This document shows, piece by piece, positions 39,576-43,190 of a DNA stretch of 43,190 bases; within the stretch, counting starts at the first letter, position 1; each line of letters starts with the position of its first letter. Source of the stretch: CAZFMJ01 sp964520045 (GTDB lineage Bacteria; Elusimicrobiota; Elusimicrobia; Elusimicrobiales; CAZFMJ01); the NCBI GenBank assembly GCA_964520045.1, contig CAZFMJ010000020.1:1-43190 (forward strand). The letters run 5' to 3'. Both the position numbers and the translations under genes were made by a program. The notes under the pieces were generated by a model. It was not told the origin of the DNA, ran no database searches, and saw only the letters and a program-made list of their open reading frames with translations.

Positions 39576-39764
39576 CAAAATATCGCAAAAAACAAAAAAC
39601 AATAGAATACACTAAATCTGATTATGAGCTGCTTGCTGAAACAGACAATTTACATGGGCGGCTGTCTGGGCCTGCCACAAAGCATATATTGAATAGGCAG
39701 TATTATAATTATGATGACAAAAAGTTTGAGCGTCTTAAAGATATATCTGTTGCGGCGCAAGATT
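39576..39764. other. Intergenic stretch without identified feature
   Basis: AT-rich sequence between the tRNA-Ser/GIY-YIG locus and the next gene. I see no convincing gene, hairpin or repeat. Short frames on both strands lack ribosome sites and overlap each other. Confidence 0.6.
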
Positions 39765-40553
39765 CTATCTTTCACATTCAGCCATGATATATTTGATTTT
39801 TGCTTTAAGTTTGTGGGAAAATTTCCTGTCAATCAGCATCTTTTCCAATGGCTCGCGGAGTTCTTCAAAGGAATATCCTTCCAAAAATCGGAAAATATCT
39901 GATATCCATTGACGTGTGGTGCGGTTTGAAGGCGTGCGGTATAATTCATGAATCAGGGGGGGCAAGAGCAGTTTTCGTGTATTCATGTCATTCATGCCTC
40001 TTAAAAGCTCTTGCTTAAAGTGAACCTCGCCGATTGTCGCAGGGGGCGGCAATTGCTTGAAAAAATTGACTAATTCCTCAGATGCCCGCATATTCCCAGA
40101 TACAATCAGCGCTCTGAGGCCTGATATTGCGGCACGTTGCTCGCTCGTGTCCGAACTTTTTAATTGCGCCGCGTGCTTATCCACAGACAGATTTTTCCAA
40201 TCTATACTGCTGATTTTATCCTCCAATACAGCCGCTTTTAACGAGTCCAGATTAAATTTGCCTGTTTTGCCTGCGTGTAATAATTCGCGTTCAAGAGCGC
40301 CGTCCATGGGTATTTCCATGCATTCAACCGCATCAAAGCTATCGCATGCTTTTTGCCCGCCTGAAAATTTCTTGCTGTCTATCAATTCCTGGCAGGAAGC
40401 GTAGTTTGAATTTTCCAAAAGCTCATCAATATACGGCTCAAACGCATTGTCATTCAGGCAAATGCCGAATTCTGTCGGCTCTCTGATGATTATTGGGAAA
40501 AACTGATTACAGTTAAAACAAATCCGTTCTAATTCGTCCTCTTTATCAGTCAT
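39765..40553 (-). CDS. Hypothetical protein with Cys-rich N-terminus and helical repeat C-terminus
   Basis: A 262-residue protein of unknown function. The N-terminal 85 residues hold Cys at CFNCNQFFP (C-x2-C), FGICLN, YASCQEL, KACDSF and VECMEI, enough for one or two metal sites. The remainder is mostly helical, with QRAAISGLRALIVSGN and EELREPLEKMLIDRKFSHKLKAKIKYIM suggesting HEAT-like repeats. It has no signal or membrane span. It follows the next gene upstream by 18 bases on the same strand, so the two are an operon. Confidence 0.75.
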   Translation of the reverse strand: MTDKEDELERICFNCNQFFPIIIREPTEFGICLNDNAFEPYIDELLENSNYASCQELIDSKKFSGGQKACDSFDAVECMEIPMDGALERELLHAGKTGKFNLDSLKAAVLEDKISSIDWKNLSVDKHAAQLKSSDTSEQRAAISGLRALIVSGNMRASEELVNFFKQLPPPATIGEVHFKQELLRGMNDMNTRKLLLPPLIHELYRTPSNRTTRQWISDIFRFLEGYSFEELREPLEKMLIDRKFSHKLKAKIKYIMAECER

Positions 40554-40571
40554 TTTGGCTATCCGGCATCT

Positions 40572-40973
40572 TTACGGCTGAAAGATCGGCTCGTTTTTGA
40601 CAGCATTTAAGCATTCATCAAAGGACAAGTCAGTGTGTATCTCCCGCCATTTTTCCGTGTGTCTCATATATGAAAGATTGAAACATCCATTCCCGATATA
40701 CTCCATGCGGGCAAACTTGGATTCAAAATATGGCAAAATCGCATTCGGGCCGGGACATGCGTATTTGGAACAAAAATAGAAGTAATTCTGACGCCATTTG
40801 GAGTAAATGTCAACGATATAGTTGAAACGCGCATTCTTGCGAACAGGTTTGATATGTCCAGGCTTTAAAATCGTGTCAATAATCTTGGCCGACCTGTCAT
40901 TAACCTCCCGCTTAATGTTACACGGCACTTTTTGCTTTTTAGGATTGTATACCCAAGTCTTTTGCCACACCAT
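40572..40973 (-). CDS. Hypothetical protein, 133 residues
   Basis: I do not recognise a named function. Features are a basic N-terminus (WVYNPKKQKVPCNIKREV), KPGHIKPVRKNARFNYIVDIYSKWRQNYFYFCSKYACPGP in the centre, with Cys spaced CSKYAC, and FNLSYMRHTEKWREIHTDLSFDECLNAV toward the end; alternating aromatic strands suggest a small alpha/beta fold. GGGGAGGA directly before the two ATG codons at 40976/40973 sets the start; the frame upstream reads through non-coding sequence. It lies first in a two-gene operon with the Cys-rich protein. The compact motif-dense sequence looks conserved rather than spurious. Confidence 0.7.
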   Translation of the reverse strand: MVWQKTWVYNPKKQKVPCNIKREVNDRSAKIIDTILKPGHIKPVRKNARFNYIVDIYSKWRQNYFYFCSKYACPGPNAILPYFESKFARMEYIGNGCFNLSYMRHTEKWREIHTDLSFDECLNAVKNEPIFQP

Positions 40974-41173
40974 CATTCCTCCCCAAGTGACGGCATAGAA
41001 ACATTTGAAGATTTCACTGCTTCTTATCAGCTTTCGTCCACGAATAATTATACATCTTTTGCAAAAATCTATGGGGAAAGAAAAGCGACAATGTGGGAAA
41101 AATTCCCAGCATATCTGCAAAAGTGTTATACAATCTATCTGACGGCAGAATCCCGCTGTAAAGGAGCCCCAAA

Positions 41174-41416
41174 ATGCCATCAATAAACATCTTAGGGATT
41201 TATGTCATCATCCCTGTGACAATGCTTTTGACGATAAGCTTTTTCGTGATGTTTGCCATCCATAAAGCGGAGGCGCAGTATATAGAGTCTTTCGGACGCA
41301 TTATTGTCGGACTGCTATGGATATGCGCTGGTTTGATTCTGGCCACCGGCATCTACACGATAATAACCGGAAGGCATCCGATGAAATTATTCATCCAGTA
41401 TCTGTTTGCTCCGTAA
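41174..41416 (+). CDS. Small two-helix membrane protein
   Basis: An 80-residue protein with two hydrophobic helices (about 6-28 and 43-66: IYVIIPVTMLLTISFFVMFAI and IIVGLLWICAGLILATGIYTII in part) and a short charged loop between. AAGGAG lies nine bases before the ATG. No family recognised. It might be an inner-membrane accessory subunit, but nothing nearby indicates a partner. Confidence 0.65.
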   Translation: MPSINILGIYVIIPVTMLLTISFFVMFAIHKAEAQYIESFGRIIVGLLWICAGLILATGIYTIITGRHPMKLFIQYLFAP

Positions 41417-41494
41417 GCCATGTGCGGCAGATTAAGCCGAACAATAAATCCTAAAAAAATATAGAATATCTATAAATCATAGGAGGAAACAAAA

Positions 41495-41758
41495 ATGCCG
41501 ACAAAAGTGAAACCAGCATCAAAGTTCATGGCGCCTGTCACCCCGGATGCCGTTCTAGCTGAAATCGTAGGACAGAAGCCACTGCCCAGGACAGAAATCG
41601 TAAAGAAGCTCTGGGCTTATATCAAAAAGCACAACCTTCAGGATAAGAAGAACAAAAGAATGATCAATGGCGACGAAAAGCTCACCAAGGTCTTCAACGG
41701 CAAGAAGCAGGTCAGCATGTTTGAAATGGCGAAACTGATAAGCAAGCACGTAAAATAA
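41495..41758 (+). CDS. SWIB/MDM2-domain protein
   Basis: An 87-residue stand-alone SWIB domain: PVTPDAVLAEIVGQKPLPRTEIVKKLWAYIKKHNLQDKKNKR followed by INGDEKLTKVFNGKKQVSMFEMAKLISKHVK. SWIB is known from chromatin remodelling subunits in eukaryotes and from small bacterial proteins, and in Chlamydiae is fused to topoisomerase I; bacterial stand-alone members may bind DNA or proteins. The N-terminus is Lys-rich. AGGAGG lies nine bases before the ATG, and a hairpin follows the stop. Confidence 0.94.
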   Translation: MPTKVKPASKFMAPVTPDAVLAEIVGQKPLPRTEIVKKLWAYIKKHNLQDKKNKRMINGDEKLTKVFNGKKQVSMFEMAKLISKHVK

Positions 41759-41778
41759 GCCATTGCAATCGGAACAGA

Positions 41779-41809
41779 AACGGCGTGCCAAAGCACGCCG
41801 TTCTTTCTG
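41779..41809 (+). terminator. Terminator-like hairpin after the SWIB gene
   Basis: A perfect 10-bp stem AACGGCGTGC/GCACGCCGTT with a four-base loop is followed by a weak T-rich tail (CTTTCTGT). It lies 20 bases after the SWIB stop and just before the next gene. Confidence 0.65.
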
Positions 41810-41825
41810 TCCGCAGAACAATCTC

Positions 41826-42497
41826 ATGGATGATAACTTTGTCCGTTTCCGGAACAAAAATCTTATTCCTGCCTTGCTTAAAAAAGGGCGCAGTTACAGG
41901 GATATAGCGAAGAAATTCGGCATAAGCGCTTCCCGTGTCGGGGCCATAAAAAAAGAGCTCGAGGAAGAAAAAAACAGGAACGAAAAATGGGGAAATATTC
42001 CAGTCAGAGTGGTAAACAATATAAGGAATGCCTTTCACTGCGAAAGCTTTAAGGAATTTGTTGAAAAATCCCTCACAAGGGATCAAGTTTTGATGGCCAA
42101 GGGCATTGGCAAAATAGCTGTCAGGGAGCTTGAAAAGGCAGGGGCTTTCAAACATTCCCTGCCGCCGGCCATTTTGTTCGATGATGAGATTCCCAGCCCT
42201 CAATTTGTCACAAAAGCCCGTCATTACTTGAACGCTTTGCTGAATCCGGGGTCAAATGCCGAACTCAGGAAAATGGCAATGTTCATTGACCTCGTTGTAA
42301 AATCCGGCGGGAAATTGCAAGCGGATAATGCTGTCGTTCGCTCTGAAATCCCCTGCATGACAGCCCCGCAGAGGAAATGGTGCAAGGGCATTTTGAAGAT
42401 TCTAAGGACTTCCAGCAGATTCCACTGGTGGTGCCCTGAGTGCGGAAAATCCGGCGTTGTCACAGATTACGCCAATTGGCCTGAACATTCACGGTAA
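41826..42497 (+). CDS. Putative DNA-binding protein: HTH, alpha-CTD/HhH-like region, zinc knuckle
   Basis: A 223-residue protein with three recognisable parts. Residues about 14-45 (GRSYRDIAKKFGISASRVGAIKKELEEEK) form a helix-turn-helix of the sigma/resolvase kind. Residues about 60-105 (IRNAFHCESFKEFVEKSLTRDQVLMAKGIGKIAVRELEKAG) resemble the RNA polymerase alpha C-terminal domain or a helix-hairpin-helix, with the GIGKIAVREL turn. The end has WWCPECGKSG, half a zinc ribbon. I start at ATG 41826, after the hairpin; the longer frame begins at TTG inside the SWIB 3' region. Function unknown, probably transcription-related. Confidence 0.7.
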   Translation: MDDNFVRFRNKNLIPALLKKGRSYRDIAKKFGISASRVGAIKKELEEEKNRNEKWGNIPVRVVNNIRNAFHCESFKEFVEKSLTRDQVLMAKGIGKIAVRELEKAGAFKHSLPPAILFDDEIPSPQFVTKARHYLNALLNPGSNAELRKMAMFIDLVVKSGGKLQADNAVVRSEIPCMTAPQRKWCKGILKILRTSSRFHWWCPECGKSGVVTDYANWPEHSR

Positions 42498-42582
42498 TCA
42501 TAACCAACGTGGGCATGACTGTGTCGAGCGTTCCGTTAAACAGCAGAAATTCGGCTATCGCATAATCAAAGAAGCCCTGCAT

Positions 42583-43092
42583 TTAACCACTCGCCAGAAT
42601 AGCGTCCAGAATCTTGGTCAATTGTTGTATCTTGTGATATGGTCCCCATATCTTGCGTGACCCCAAATAGCCGCCACGCGTTTCAAGTTTGATACTACAA
42701 CCCAATTTGCCGACTTTGTAGCCTAGAATATCATCTAAGGAAACGAAATCGTTCATACCGATTATGGTAGGTATTCTTATCACAATTCGCTTCTCTGTCA
42801 CGGCAAAGGAACTCATAATGCATATCCAATTTGCCAATATTGCGAAACCACCTATCATGTAAGGCGCAATTTCATTCATAGCTTCATTAAGTTTAGCCCA
42901 TGTTATTAAATTAAGAAGACCAAAAGAAATCATTGTTCCTATGCCCATCAACAAATTTACTGGTATAATCCTCCATCCGATTCCGGCACGCGTTTCCCAA
43001 TAGATTTTCTTCTCATTAAGATCTCGAAACAAAAGAGATTCTATTGGTGTCAGATTGTATGGCAGTCGGTTCGTGGTTCTTGATGTGACCAT
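42583..43092 (-). CDS. Membrane protein with PH-like domain, probably 5'-truncated
   Basis: From the ATG at 43092, 169 residues: a short basic N-terminus, two membrane helices (about 41-62 and 75-98), then a C-terminal domain (TEKRIVIRIPTIIGMNDFVSLDDILGYKVGKLG) like bacterial PH-type domains, where this strand pattern is common. In the same frame upstream (to 43137) lies a readable second half of a zinc ribbon, QIQDEAIKCRFCGE, normally preceded by a CPxC motif that is missing here. The frame has no ATG, GTG or TTG before the stop at 43179-43177, so the native 5' end seems lost. Function unknown. Confidence 0.65.
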   Translation of the reverse strand: MVTSRTTNRLPYNLTPIESLLFRDLNEKKIYWETRAGIGWRIIPVNLLMGIGTMISFGLLNLITWAKLNEAMNEIAPYMIGGFAILANWICIMSSFAVTEKRIVIRIPTIIGMNDFVSLDDILGYKVGKLGCSIKLETRGGYLGSRKIWGPYHKIQQLTKILDAILASG

Positions 43093-43137
43093 CTCACCAC
43101 AGAAGCGACACTTGATAGCTTCATCTTGTATCTGTTT
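43093..43137 (-). pseudogene. Remnant of zinc-ribbon N-terminus, in frame with the membrane protein
   Basis: Fifteen codons encode KQIQDEAIKCRFCGE, the second half of a widespread double-CxxC zinc ribbon that often precedes membrane helices. The first half (CPxC) is absent; sequence from about 43138 on looks unrelated. A deletion, insertion or contig-end artefact could explain it. Confidence 0.5.
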
Positions 43138-43190
43138 GGAGTGCGCCCCTAAAACTGAACAAATAAGAAGGCAAGATTAGGCATGGTTTT

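Noticed and set aside
39650..39832. Short minus-strand frame between the GIY-YIG locus and the Cys-rich protein gene
   Set aside because: It overlaps the 3' end of the better supported gene on the same strand, lacks a ribosome site and has no motif.
42457..42660. Plus-strand 67-residue frame
   Set aside because: It overlaps the 3' ends of two better genes and has no start signal or recognisable composition.

Overview
The window comes from a bacterial chromosome, probably a contig of an uncultured lineage. Evidence includes groES-groEL behind a CIRCE element, Hanks-type kinases with PP2C and FHA partners, thioredoxin reductase, Maf, QueD, MtnA, an AsmA-like envelope protein and a tRNA-Ser. 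Base composition is moderate in the housekeeping parts and visibly more AT-rich in two accessory blocks (about 12.6-22.1 kb and 39.6-43.2 kb). The CHASE2 kinase operon, tandem-PC4 protein, SWIB protein and heptameric intergenic repeats fit Elusimicrobiota, Omnitrophota or a similar deep-branching Gram-negative group. That placement is inference, since no rRNA is present.

Layout. 0-2.9 kb: the end of an unknown gene, a RecB/Cas4-type nuclease and an FGGY sugar kinase. 2.9-5.2 kb: a compact minus-strand run cutA-maf-queD-trxB. 5.3-10.2 kb: a GYF-like coiled-coil protein, mtnA with a MITE-like insertion just upstream, a yggS-DUF167 pair and an MFS transporter. 10.4-12.5 kb: groES-groEL with a perfect sigma-70 promoter and CIRCE. 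12.6-22.1 kb: a defence-like island with a minus-strand operon (PLD-helicase, Eco57I-type adenine methyltransferase, Ser/Thr kinase, unknown protein) facing a PD-(D/E)XK-like nuclease gene. 22.1-31.1 kb: a signalling operon (MBL hydrolase, REC-GGDDF regulator, polytopic Ser/Thr kinase, CHASE2 Ser/Thr kinase, PP2C phosphatase, double-FHA protein). 31.1-38.4 kb: tandem PC4 protein, AsmA-like protein, CorA, Fe-alcohol dehydrogenase, a Cys/Thr-rich mini-protein, a GT4 glycosyltransferase and a TlpA-like lipoprotein. 38.4-43.2 kb: a RelE/RHH toxin-antitoxin pair, tRNA-Ser(GCT) with a GIY-YIG gene and a duplicated tRNA 5' fragment, small hypotheticals, a SWIB protein, an HTH/alpha-CTD-like protein and a 5'-damaged membrane-protein gene at the edge.

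How genes work together. The 22-30 kb operon holds a full phospho-signalling set: two membrane Ser/Thr kinases, the opposing phosphatase and an FHA reader, with a response regulator at its head. The 12.6-22 kb island pairs a modification enzyme with an ATP-driven PLD-helicase and adds a kinase and an unknown protein whose start codon overlaps the kinase stop. I see no PglZ, BrxL or DrmB homologue, so it does not match a complete BREX or DISARM locus. This is the best candidate here for an undescribed system.

Features outside genes. Several 3'-end intergenic regions carry degenerate tandem heptamers, each locus with its own consensus and some arranged as inverted pairs. Many first-in-operon genes have a -10 box only 6-10 nt from the start codon and no Shine-Dalgarno sequence, suggesting leaderless mRNAs, while operon-internal genes have clear GGAGG-like sites.
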